The notes beneath the pieces were generated by a model. It saw nothing but the letters and a program-made list of their open reading frames with translations, made no database searches and had not been told where the DNA came from. Positions 33,114-42,288 of a DNA stretch of 64,000 bases are shown here, piece by piece. The stretch is from Candidatus Obscuribacterales bacterium. Its GTDB lineage: Bacteria > Cyanobacteriota > Vampirovibrionia > Obscuribacterales > Obscuribacteraceae. How positions within the stretch are numbered: position 1 is the stretch's first letter; each line of letters starts with the position of its first letter. The DNA lies in contig JAIELX010000015.1 of assembly GCA_019752635.1 (NCBI GenBank), forward strand, positions 1 to 64,000, in the 5' to 3' direction. A program made the translations under genes and the position numbers.

Positions 33114-34285
33114 ATGGTGAATGAACTGCTGCCTGATGCGGTGACACGGGGGATGAGATCCTGGACGAAATTGGAGATTGCTGTGATCCCGGGCGCGAGA
33201 ACTTACAGGAGGTTTCGGAGATCGTTGCGCCCGAGTCGCGAGTTGTAACTGCGACATTCCTCGATGAAAGGTTCGACACGAATGCGCTGTCAGCGGTGCC
33301 GGGTTTGGACCCGCCCGGGACCGAAGTGTATGCGCCAAAGCTGACCGCGATTAAGTCTCGACTTTGCGATCGCCCGGGGCTGAATGTAGCTCTGTTCGTC
33401 CTGCCGCTGTTGTTGCCGAATCTCTGTATCTTCGGAATCGTGCCGACTTTGTATTCGGCATTGCCGTTGTTGGTTGGCTCTGTGTACGTCCTACCGGTTG
33501 CTGTAGCTGTTGTGCGAGGTTGTCGGCACTCTGGAAGTATTGCGCTTCTGAACGTCTTTTCGGGTTGGACGATACTTGGCTGGGTGTTAGCGCTGATCTG
33601 GTCCTCTAAGTCTCCTGTCGTGGATGACAACGGGAAATCGAGTTTGAACGCCGGCGCACTAATTTCGTTGGTGTCTGTCGCAATGGCACTTGCCGGTTTC
33701 GTCAGTTCCAGCCTCGCAAATCTGGGCTTAATATCGTTCCTCTTGCAAACTATTGTTTTGCCTGCTCACTGGGGACTAACGAACTATAGAATTCACCTTG
33801 TCCTCGGCAAAACGTCCGGAGTGCACCAGATTACAGGCTGGACGGCTTACATGGCAAGTACACTTTCGTCAAGTGTCGCTTTCGCTGAGGGTGCCGCTTT
33901 GGCAATTACAGCACGGGTACTTGATGAGTTGTTCCAAATTGTGAATCGGGCTGCAGGCAGTGGTCCTAGTCTAGTTCTATACCAGATGGTGTCTGTGATT
34001 GTTCTGTTTGGCAGCGTAATGTTAGTTGCTCTGGGAACTGCTCGAATCACCTTCCTACTTTCCAATGCAATTTGTCAGGGACGCTCCCGAAGTCTAATAT
34101 ACAAGCTGCTGCCCTCTGCGGGTTTCTTTGCGGTCAGCGTCTATGCTCCGTTCGCGTTGGATGCGGATATGTTGTTTCCTAGCATACGTTGTATCTCTAT
34201 CTGGCTTGGTGTCGCGTTCTACTGTGCGTATTTCTTTACCCGGTCGTTGCTAGAGAGCAGCGCTGAAGACAAAGTTCGACTTTGA
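33114..34285 (+). pseudogene. membrane protein with superinfection-immunity-like segment, apparent frameshift
   Basis: The frame from 33296 (GTG) to 34285 encodes a polytopic membrane protein of 329 residues. Its segment NVFSGWTILGWVLALIW matches the helical pair of the phage superinfection-immunity-like family (lNlllGWTxiGWvxAL). Upstream the same frame stays open to 33137 without a start codon and reads like protein (ENLQEVSEIVAPESR). A start at ATG 33114 (MVNELLPDAVTRG) joins it if one G is added to the G5 run at 33148-33152. So the gene is either frameshifted by a one-base deletion, mis-assembled, or truly starts at 33296. Five or more further hydrophobic helices follow. Confidence 0.6.
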
Positions 34286-34339
34286 CAAGAATTTGAAGTT
34301 TGGGATTTATCGTGAAGCATCGGAAATCAGAGGTGCAGC

Positions 34340-34432
34340 ATGAAACGATTGGCGCTGTTGGCATTCAGCGCGAAGAATCAGTCGGCTTATCATGACCTGC
34401 AAACCCAATTTGATGGAAAACTTCAGCCGTAA
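34340..34432 (+). CDS. possible 30-residue peptide gene
   Basis: An ATG ten bases after GAGGTG opens a 30-codon frame (MKRLALLAFSAKNQ ...). A TTGACA-containing segment occurs at 34282-34296. It may be a real small peptide or chance. It lies between the membrane-protein gene and the convergent hydrolase gene. Confidence 0.25.
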   Translation: MKRLALLAFSAKNQSAYHDLQTQFDGKLQP

Positions 34433-34488
34433 TCCGGGTTTGTTCTGGAATTTTAGTTTTGAGAGCCTTGTTCGCGGCAATCCGCTTT

Positions 34489-35205
34489 CTATGCGAATAC
34501 TTCTTCCAGGAAGTTTTTCATTGCCTGCCATGATCGTTTGTCTGCGGCTTCGTCGTACTTAACCCCTCGTTCCGGCGCGTTTGCGCCTTTCGCCGTGAAG
34601 GCATGCAGAGTGTTCCCGTAGGCATGAATTTGCCAGTCTGCTTTCGCTTGCGTTAGCTCGGTGGCAACGCCGACCATTTGTTCCGGCGTAGCCATTGGAT
34701 CATCGTAGCCGTGAAGGATCAATACTTTGCTCTTAATAGCGCCTTGATTGCCGAGCCCCGGAGGGTTGAAAATTCCGTGAAAACTGACGACGCCTTTTGG
34801 CGTTGTATCACCGCTGCGGGCAAGGTCAAGCACGCAGAGTCCGCCGAAGCAGTATCCGATCGCGACAATGCGATTCTCATCAACCGTAGGGAGCGAAGCG
34901 GCCGTCTTTACGGAAGTGCGTAAACGCTGAAGCAGAAGTGCTCTGTCGTCGAGTAGCGGTTGCATCAATGCAGAGTTGTCGCCAAGCGGTTCGCCTCTGC
35001 GACCCTTGCCGTAAACGTCGGCGGCGAACGCCACGTAGCCCAGCTTCGCGATCTCGTCGGCAATCTTTCGTTCCAGATCTGTTTGTCCCGCCCACGCGTG
35101 GCAGATCACAACGCACGGTCGCTTCTCCGAGACCGCAGTGTCACGTGCTATGTATGCTTCAAAAGTTTCGTCGCCATCTTTGTAGTCTAAATTCTCAGCT
35201 TGCAC
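34489..35205 (-). CDS. dienelactone hydrolase family protein
   Basis: A 238-residue alpha/beta hydrolase. Nucleophile Cys is in GYCFGG, the acid in HGYDDP and the His in TLHAF, which is the Cys-Asp-His triad of dienelactone hydrolases. Other family marks are VVICHAWAGQTDLERKIAD and FAADVYGKGRRG. These cytosolic enzymes hydrolyse lactones and other esters; here no aromatic-degradation genes are near, so a general esterase role is likely. The GTG start has a good AGGAGA upstream. Confidence 0.92.
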   Translation of the reverse strand: MQAENLDYKDGDETFEAYIARDTAVSEKRPCVVICHAWAGQTDLERKIADEIAKLGYVAFAADVYGKGRRGEPLGDNSALMQPLLDDRALLLQRLRTSVKTAASLPTVDENRIVAIGYCFGGLCVLDLARSGDTTPKGVVSFHGIFNPPGLGNQGAIKSKVLILHGYDDPMATPEQMVGVATELTQAKADWQIHAYGNTLHAFTAKGANAPERGVKYDEAADKRSWQAMKNFLEEVFA

Positions 35206-35298
35206 GTGTCATCTCCTGTTGGGAATGCAGAGATAGGATACAAAAAATCGGAAGACAAGTACCGGCTTGTTGAATACATTGTTTCTCTTAATCGGCAG

Positions 35299-36528
35299 TC
35301 AAGATTTCGCTAGTGACCATCTGATCTGAAGCGCCAGCATTACAATGCATAAGCCAATGCCGATCAGCACCGCTAGCGATGCTCGGAGTCCCAGCAACTC
35401 CGCCAGGTATCCAAAAGTGGATGGACCGGCAAGAAGTCCAAAGTAACCGGCTCTTGCCACGGATGCTATTGCTTCCGCCGAAGGACGATCTGTTGAGTGT
35501 CCTGCCAGTCGGAATGTAATCGGAACCTGTATTGATAATCCCAGTCCGGCGCAAGTGAAGCCTGCAAGTACAACGCTAAACACGGGGAACGATACCACCA
35601 GTAATAGTCCGATGGTAGAGATAACGCCTCCGATCAATAAGGCTCCAGCGTCTGTGAATCGCGCAATGAAGGCGTCTCCCGATAGTCTTCCCACAGCCAT
35701 AGCCATCGAGAAGGCTGCGAAACCGAGCGCTGCGTCTCCTTGCTCAGTGCGCACCACTTCCATCATGAAGAGTGCCGACCAATCGCCGATTGCCCCCTCA
35801 CTTAGGAATGAGCAAAAGCAAATGGTTGCAAGTGCAATCAGAGAAATGTGTTTTGTTGATACTCCGGCGTCAGTGCCGATGGAATCTGCGGCGCCCTGAT
35901 TGGGCGTGGACGAGTCCTCTGGATCTTCCAGCAGGTAACGCGACATTATCGCGGCAACCAGTGTTGCTGCGCCCGCCACATAAACGAAGTTCTGCGTCAC
36001 GGAGAATCCTTGCGATGCAAGAACTCCACCAACCGCCGCACCAACCATTCCACCGATGCTCCACAGAGCGTGGAAGGAAGACATGATTGCCTTGTCCAGC
36101 TTCTTCTCTACCACCACTGCGTTGGTGTTCATTGCCAGGTCCATAAGTCCCGCAGCCATACCAAACACGAACAATAGAATCATAAGCATTATGTAATTGG
36201 ACGCGGTTGCCACTGACGCGAACGTCAACAGCGTGAGAAAGCATGATGCAATGGTGAGGCGGCGGCTGCCATATTTTGTGATTACGGAGCTGAGAGACAG
36301 CATTGAACACAGCGCCCCCGCCCCCATGCAGATGAGCGCCCAGCCCAACATAGAGGGTGTCATGCCGATTGCTTCTTTGATCGAGGGGACTCTGGCTGCC
36401 CAGCTACCGAATGTGATTCCGTTTATGAAAAACATCGCGCTGGTTGCAGCTCTGTGCGGGTTGAAAGTGAGTCCGAAAGTCATGACGAGACCATAGGGGA
36501 AGTTGAGCAATGCCAGAAGCTGAGCCAC
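35299..36528 (-). CDS. major facilitator superfamily transporter
   Basis: A 409-residue protein with about twelve hydrophobic helices and MFS traits: SWAARVPSIKEAIGMTPSML early, and a charged loop after helix 2 (SVITKYGSRRLTIAS). It resembles the YbjJ/fucose-permease-like group of MFS proteins. Substrate unknown. The GTG at 36528 has a poor ribosome-binding site and an ATG 15 codons later is possible. It diverges from the UvrA-like gene. Confidence 0.88.
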   Translation of the reverse strand: MAQLLALLNFPYGLVMTFGLTFNPHRAATSAMFFINGITFGSWAARVPSIKEAIGMTPSMLGWALICMGAGALCSMLSLSSVITKYGSRRLTIASCFLTLLTFASVATASNYIMLMILLFVFGMAAGLMDLAMNTNAVVVEKKLDKAIMSSFHALWSIGGMVGAAVGGVLASQGFSVTQNFVYVAGAATLVAAIMSRYLLEDPEDSSTPNQGAADSIGTDAGVSTKHISLIALATICFCSFLSEGAIGDWSALFMMEVVRTEQGDAALGFAAFSMAMAVGRLSGDAFIARFTDAGALLIGGVISTIGLLLVVSFPVFSVVLAGFTCAGLGLSIQVPITFRLAGHSTDRPSAEAIASVARAGYFGLLAGPSTFGYLAELLGLRASLAVLIGIGLCIVMLALQIRWSLAKS

Positions 36529-36697
36529 CCTGCGGCTTAGTTCTGCGTCATAGTATCAAATGTGAGGTCGGACGGAGGCGGATTTCAGTGGCGAACCCGA
36601 TGAGGCCGCGGGGAACCAGTACGTGAGTGCTCCGAATTCTGCGGTTCAAGATGACAAGCTGCTTTAATTGAAGGGCTCCCGAAAGTTCACAAGTTCG

Positions 36698-39244
36698 ATG
36701 AACATCTCCGACCCCAAGCAGACACAATTCGACAGCTATGTTCACGTGCGAGGCGCACGACAAAATAACTTGCGGAATGTGGATGTAGATGTTCCTCGCG
36801 ATGCGTTCGTTGTATTTACCGGTGTGTCGGGATCGGGAAAGTCTTCCATTGCTTTTGATACCATCTATGCTGAGGCTCAGCGACGGTATTTTGAATCGGT
36901 CGCACCATATGCGAGGCGCTTGATCGGGCAGTTGCCTGCTCCTCGGGTAACAGAGATACGAGGACTACCACCTGCCGTTGCGCTGCAACAAAAGCGAGCT
37001 GAGGCGGGCGTTCGTTCGTCTGTGGGTACGCTTACGACTCTTTCAAACTCGCTCAGAATGCTTTTCTCCCGGGCTGGCACTTATCCGGAAGGGACCACGG
37101 AGCGGCTGGATTCTGATGCATTCTCTCCCAACACACCTGTAGGAATGTGTGATTCGTGCCATGGCATCGGCATCGTCCACAGTGTCACTGAATCTTCGTT
37201 GGTGCCCGACCCGACGCTGAGTATTCGGGAGCATGCTATTGCGGCATGGCCGGGTGCATGGCAAGGGAAAAATCTGCGCGACATTTTGGCTGTTCTTGGC
37301 TATGACATCGATAAGCCGTGGAAAGACTTGTCGAAGAAAGATCGCGATTGGATACTGTTTACTGATGAAAAGCCCGTAGTCACCGTGTATGCGGAGCGTG
37401 ATGCCACCAGAATTCAGCGTCCGTATCAGGGAACGTACATGAGTGCTGCTCATTATGTGCGGCACACCTTTGCCACTACAAAAAGCGAGACCCTGCGAAA
37501 GCGGGCGGCGCTGTTCATGCAAGCTTCGCTGTGCTCCGAGTGCGGCGGTAAGCGGCTGCATCGAAAGTCACTTGGTGTCACTTTCGGCGGCTATGACATA
37601 GCCGATCTGGGGCACGTTCCTCTGGCTGATTTGCCTGAGATCCTGCTGAATGCTCCTGAACTGAAATCCGGTGCATCATCGGCCCCGAATGCCGGCGAAA
37701 CATCAGAGGTTGCCGCTTTGTTAGCTCATGATCTTGTTGAGCGTATCGGCATTTTGCAGAAGATTGGCTTGGATTACCTCGCGCTGGATCGTGCTACCCC
37801 GACTCTGTCCGCGGGGGAACTGCAACGATTGCGTTTAGCCACGCAGTTACGTTCGGGTCTTTTCGGCGTGGTGTACGTGTTGGATGAGCCATCGGCAGGT
37901 CTGCATCCGGCCGACACCGAGGCTCTTTTAAAGATGCTGACTGACTTGAAAGATGCGGGCAACACGCTGTTTCTTGTTGAGCATGACATGGACGTTGTGC
38001 GGCAGGCCGACTGGATTGTCGATGTTGGACCTGATGCGGGCGAGCGAGGCGGTGAACTGCTCTATAGCGGTCCTGTACCCGGACTCAAGGATATTGCGAC
38101 CTCGCACACCAGGCGCTTTCTGTTTGAGTCCGACATCGGCGAATTGCGAAAGCCGCGAACACCATCTTCGTGGTTGAGTCTGACCGGCGTCACCAGGCAC
38201 AATCTGAAAAAGTTGGCAGTAGCCTTTCCCCTTGGTGTGCTCACTGCGGTGACCGGCGTATCTGGCTCCGGCAAGTCTACTCTGGTGAGCAAAGTTCTGG
38301 CCGAAACTGTAGCGCAGAAGCTCGGTCAAACAGAATCAAAGGAAGAGCAAGACGAAGAAGACGAGGAGGACTCGTTTCTTGGCGATAACTCTGATCTTTC
38401 TGTCGAAGGGCTTGAGGTGATCGGGCGGTTGGTTTGTGTTGATCAAAAACCGATCGGCCGAACTCCGCGCTCCAATCTGGCAACATACACCGGGTTGTTC
38501 GACAACGTTCGTCAGCGATTCGCCGCGACAGACGAGGCGAAAAAACGCGGGTACAACGCTGGACGCTTCTCCTTTAACGTGGATGGAGGGCGCTGTCCGA
38601 CTTGCGAGGGCGAGGGATTTGTATCTGTCGAACTCTTGTTTTTGCCTAGCGTTTATACTCCGTGCAAGACATGTCATGGCACCAGGTACAATACTGAGAC
38701 GCTGAAGGTTCTCTATAACGGCTTGAACGTAGCCGAGGTTCTGGACCTTACTGTTGATGCCGCTTACGATTTTTTCGAAAGTATTCCGGCTCTGGCAAGA
38801 AGCTTGAAAACATTGAAGGATGTGGGGCTGGGCTACCTGAAAATCGGACAACCGGCGACGGAGCTGTCCGGTGGGGAGGCGCAACGAATCAAGCTTGCCA
38901 CTGAGCTACAGCGCGCGAAGCGAGGGCATACTCTGTACCTGCTGGATGAACCTACGACGGGCTTGCATCCGGCTGATACTGAGCGGTTGATGCTTCAATT
39001 GCACAACTTAGTTGACGCAGGAAATAGCGTCATCGTCGTTGAACACGACATGGGTGTTGTTGCCGATGCTGATTGGGTTATTGACCTGGGCCCCGGTGGT
39101 GGCAATCAGGGCGGCCGCCTCGTTGCCGCAGGCACACCGGTCGACGTTAGCAAAAACGCGGAAAGCAAAACGGCAACATATCTGGCACACAAACTAAAGG
39201 ATCGCACTCCCGCACAGAAGCCCGGTGCCAAAAGGAAGAAGTGA
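36698..39244 (+). CDS. UvrA-like ATPase (UvrA2/short form)
   Basis: Using the ATG at 36698 gives 848 residues with two ABC ATPase halves: Walker A GVSGSGKSS and GVSGSGKST, signature motifs LSAGELQRLRLATQL and LSGGEAQRIKLATEL, and D-loops ending VEHDMDVV and VEHDMGVV. Cys pairs CDSCHG, CSECGG and CPTCEGEG/CKTCHG mark zinc sites. It is about 100 residues shorter than canonical UvrA, as in UvrA2 paralogues that often lack the UvrB-binding region and are linked to DNA damage tolerance or drug self-resistance. An acidic insertion (KEEQDEEDEEDS) sits in the second half. Confidence 0.9.
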   Translation: MNISDPKQTQFDSYVHVRGARQNNLRNVDVDVPRDAFVVFTGVSGSGKSSIAFDTIYAEAQRRYFESVAPYARRLIGQLPAPRVTEIRGLPPAVALQQKRAEAGVRSSVGTLTTLSNSLRMLFSRAGTYPEGTTERLDSDAFSPNTPVGMCDSCHGIGIVHSVTESSLVPDPTLSIREHAIAAWPGAWQGKNLRDILAVLGYDIDKPWKDLSKKDRDWILFTDEKPVVTVYAERDATRIQRPYQGTYMSAAHYVRHTFATTKSETLRKRAALFMQASLCSECGGKRLHRKSLGVTFGGYDIADLGHVPLADLPEILLNAPELKSGASSAPNAGETSEVAALLAHDLVERIGILQKIGLDYLALDRATPTLSAGELQRLRLATQLRSGLFGVVYVLDEPSAGLHPADTEALLKMLTDLKDAGNTLFLVEHDMDVVRQADWIVDVGPDAGERGGELLYSGPVPGLKDIATSHTRRFLFESDIGELRKPRTPSSWLSLTGVTRHNLKKLAVAFPLGVLTAVTGVSGSGKSTLVSKVLAETVAQKLGQTESKEEQDEEDEEDSFLGDNSDLSVEGLEVIGRLVCVDQKPIGRTPRSNLATYTGLFDNVRQRFAATDEAKKRGYNAGRFSFNVDGGRCPTCEGEGFVSVELLFLPSVYTPCKTCHGTRYNTETLKVLYNGLNVAEVLDLTVDAAYDFFESIPALARSLKTLKDVGLGYLKIGQPATELSGGEAQRIKLATELQRAKRGHTLYLLDEPTTGLHPADTERLMLQLHNLVDAGNSVIVVEHDMGVVADADWVIDLGPGGGNQGGRLVAAGTPVDVSKNAESKTATYLAHKLKDRTPAQKPGAKRKK

Positions 39245-39252
39245 GGAAGCTG

Positions 39253-40833
39253 TTATTGCGCTGCTGGCTTTGTTTCGGCTGACTTTGCGGCGACCGCTTT
39301 CGCTGGTGCTGTCGGCGGTGCAGTTCCGAGCGCTGCTTGTGAGGGTGCCTCTCCTGCTGGCGCCCCTTTTGGCGCTGTTTTTTGCGCGGTTCCGATGGGG
39401 CTCATGTGCATGACTTGAGTCAGCACCGCTTTAATCATGCCATCGACATCATCCATAAGCTGCAGGTCCGTTTTTTGCACATTGAACTGCAGCTCCTGAC
39501 TCAGTTGTCTCAGTCGCTGTTTCAAGTGCATCGATGCGAAAGTCTGACCGAACACATGCGCTTCGCACCACGCAACCTTAGAAATCAGTCTAGCGTTAGC
39601 GGGAGGCGGAACCTTGGCGAATGCAATCGGATCCTCGTCCTCCGGTTCACCTGATTCTTGCGTCTGATTAGATTGCGACCCGCGCTGCTTGGCCTCTTGC
39701 TGCTCGCGCATAGCTTCCATTCCCATGCCCGCTGCTGTAAGTCCCATTGCTGCGCCACCAAAACCGGTGGCTCCAAGCAAAGTGTTTGCCGCTATTGCGA
39801 AGATCTGTTTCTTGGACATTCCCGGTCTTGAGCCCTGGCTCTGCGCTCTTCCTGAGCCCCCGGCGGTGTTGCCGCCATCGGCAAAAGCGGTTTCATTGTC
39901 GTGTTGTTCCGGCAACAGGGGTTTCTTATGTAGCGTTTTTCGAGTGTAGGCTTCCAGCGCATCGCTGCGTTGGCTAAGGTCCGTGACTTTTGATGCTTCG
40001 CCAAATGCGCAGGCTTCCATGCGGGCGAGGCGTTCCGATACAGGTTGACCTGCATGGGTCTCGCCCAGGATCGCTGTCTCAAGCGCCGTAATCTTCGGGT
40101 AGTCGCTGGTTTCGCCATCGCTATCGGGGGCGGACTTGCCTCCTGGCGTAGTGCTGTTGTCAATGGTGGCACCTGGCGGTGCAACGTACGTTGTTTCTTC
40201 GTCCGGCGCTTCTTCTCTCACAATCTTGATGTGAAGTGTCTTTTCAGAGTACGCATCAAGGGCATCTGTTCTCTGGCTAAAATCGCCGGTAGAGGGTTTG
40301 CCAAAAGCCTTTGTTTCCAGTTTGCCGAAGCGTTCCGCCAGCGAACTACCTTCATCCGTTTTGCCCAGAATTACCTGTTCCAGTGCGCTCACATGCGGAT
40401 ACTCTGATTGCGAAAACGAATCTCCAGTTCCACCATTTTGCGATACTGGTCCGTCTGCTGAAGTTTGCAAGTCAGGCGGCGGTTGCTTTGGTGCGCGATT
40501 TGATTTGCCTTTTGACTTAGCAGGTCTTGCTTCAGTAGCGTTTTCATCCACCGAGGGAGGCGCAGGAACACTTGCTTCCAATGGTGATACGGCTAGAATC
40601 TTCGCGATGCGCTCTTGTGCCTTGCCGGTGTTTTCTTCGCCGAATATCATTTGTTCCAGGCGACTTGCCCGAGCATCGTCCACATCGGTTTCGAAACTGT
40701 GACCGAAATACTTTTGCTCAAGCTTGGCCAGAGTCTTCTTCGTATCGGCGTCGATACCGTCAGCCGACCAGGCGGCATCGAGCGCTGCCAGGGATAGCAG
40801 TGCCGCCAATAATAAACTCGGTATCACTTTCAT
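39253..40833 (-). CDS. secreted repeat protein, lineage-specific
   Basis: The ATG at 40833 with GAGGTG upstream starts a 526-residue protein with a signal peptide ending near AAWSAD. The N-terminal half holds at least three copies of a unit of the form LExxxFG-x(5-10)-R/L-LxxLE (LEQKYFGHSFETD, LEQVILGKTDEGSSLAERFG, LETAILGETHAGQPVSERLA), followed by SQRxDALxAYxxKTL. A hydrophobic, glycine-rich segment (TLLGATGFGGAAMGLTAAGM) may cross the membrane. The C-terminus is Ala/Pro/Lys-rich. Function unknown. Confidence 0.8.
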   Translation of the reverse strand: MKVIPSLLLAALLSLAALDAAWSADGIDADTKKTLAKLEQKYFGHSFETDVDDARASRLEQMIFGEENTGKAQERIAKILAVSPLEASVPAPPSVDENATEARPAKSKGKSNRAPKQPPPDLQTSADGPVSQNGGTGDSFSQSEYPHVSALEQVILGKTDEGSSLAERFGKLETKAFGKPSTGDFSQRTDALDAYSEKTLHIKIVREEAPDEETTYVAPPGATIDNSTTPGGKSAPDSDGETSDYPKITALETAILGETHAGQPVSERLARMEACAFGEASKVTDLSQRSDALEAYTRKTLHKKPLLPEQHDNETAFADGGNTAGGSGRAQSQGSRPGMSKKQIFAIAANTLLGATGFGGAAMGLTAAGMGMEAMREQQEAKQRGSQSNQTQESGEPEDEDPIAFAKVPPPANARLISKVAWCEAHVFGQTFASMHLKQRLRQLSQELQFNVQKTDLQLMDDVDGMIKAVLTQVMHMSPIGTAQKTAPKGAPAGEAPSQAALGTAPPTAPAKAVAAKSAETKPAAQ

Positions 40834-41076
40834 GGACACCTCGGGCTCGATCAAGCGCGAATTGTATCATGACAATTCGAATCAATTGTTAGCGCAAACC
40901 AAGGCGCAGCAAAGCCGCACCGGCTCCCGAGCTTCACTGAAAACTTGTTAAATGTTCTTTCCTCCATACCGGTCAGTCCGACCGACCGCCGAACAGTGTC
41001 TAGCGGTCGAGCACTGTATACTTTGTCTAGCCGGGACAAGGCGCCGTCGGACATCACTACTTTCGTGGAGAACGCG

Positions 41077-42147
41077 ATGAGCACTTCAACATCAGCCAGC
41101 ACGCCGAGCATAGATAAGCAATCTTTTGGTCAACTACCCGATGGGCGCCCTGTCGACATCTACACGTTGGCGAACAGTAATGGCATGAAAGTGCGCGTAA
41201 TGAACTACGGATGCATCATTACCGAGTGCCACGTCCCTGACAAGAACGGACAGACTGCAAATGTTGTTCTCGGATTCGATAATCTGCAACAGTATCTTGC
41301 TCCGCATCCACGATTCGGTTCTTTGATCGGTCGCTTTGCGAATCGTATTGCCAATGCGCAATTTGAAATTGATGGAGTGACCTACAAGCTCACTCCCACC
41401 AAAGGCACCACATCTACCCATGGTGGTGTAATCGGTTTCGATAAGAAACTGTGGAGTGCGGAAGCCAATACTGAGCGTGGCGCTGCTTCATTGACACTGC
41501 GCTACCGTAGCGTGGATATGGAAGAGGGCTTCCCCGGCAACCTGGATGTCGTTGTCACCTACACGTTAGACAGCAGCAATGCGCTCACCTTGCGATATCA
41601 AGCAGCCACAGACAAGTCTACGCCAATCAATCTTACCAATCATAGCTATTTCAATCTCGCCGGCGCCGGCAACGGCGACATACTGGATCACCTGGCCCGT
41701 TTTCGCGTCGATTCGTTCACTCCTGTGGACCCGGTGGATTCGATACCCACAGGCGAGATAAGGTCTGTCTCCGGGACTCCGTTCGACTTTCGCACAGAAA
41801 CCGCCATTGGAGACCGAATCGAAGAAACTGGCGGCGGATACGACCATAATTTGGTGATTGCCGCCGGAGATGCCGCAGATCTGGATCCCGCGGGAACAGT
41901 GCGCGATCCGAAAAGTCGGAGGAAACTGACCTTCTATACTGATCAGCCTGCCTTTCAATTTTTCACTGCTAACGGGCTTAATGGCGCAATAGCCGGGCTT
42001 GGAGGTAGCTACCGGAAGCATGCCGGTTTCTGCATCGAAACGCAGCACTTTCCAGATAGCGTCCATCACGCCAATTTCCCGACGGTCATACTGCGCCCCG
42101 GCGATACTTTTCGCTCTACCACCCGCTATCAATTCAGCGCCGACTAG
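41077..42147 (+). CDS. galM: aldose 1-epimerase
   Basis: The ATG at 41077 with GGAG upstream gives 356 residues, the normal family size. Family signatures include RFANRIANAQFEIDG, the catalytic-region His in TSTHGG (with a partner in NLTNHSYFNLAG) and the catalytic Glu in GFCIETQHFPDS near the C-terminus. The enzyme interconverts alpha and beta anomers of hexoses such as galactose and glucose in the cytosol. An N-terminal Ser/Thr-rich tail has no signal-peptide character. No galactose operon accompanies it. Confidence 0.95.
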   Translation: MSTSTSASTPSIDKQSFGQLPDGRPVDIYTLANSNGMKVRVMNYGCIITECHVPDKNGQTANVVLGFDNLQQYLAPHPRFGSLIGRFANRIANAQFEIDGVTYKLTPTKGTTSTHGGVIGFDKKLWSAEANTERGAASLTLRYRSVDMEEGFPGNLDVVVTYTLDSSNALTLRYQAATDKSTPINLTNHSYFNLAGAGNGDILDHLARFRVDSFTPVDPVDSIPTGEIRSVSGTPFDFRTETAIGDRIEETGGGYDHNLVIAAGDAADLDPAGTVRDPKSRRKLTFYTDQPAFQFFTANGLNGAIAGLGGSYRKHAGFCIETQHFPDSVHHANFPTVILRPGDTFRSTTRYQFSAD

Positions 42148-42288
42148 GTTGATGAGCACGTTCAAAAACTGCTAGACTTCGCAGGCGCGATCGGCTGCAT
42201 TAGATCTGCGAGCCCTTCGACGGGCTGGTACAGGAATCCCCTCTATGCACCGTGAGCAAGTATTACCTTGTGACGAGAGGGATCGAAT

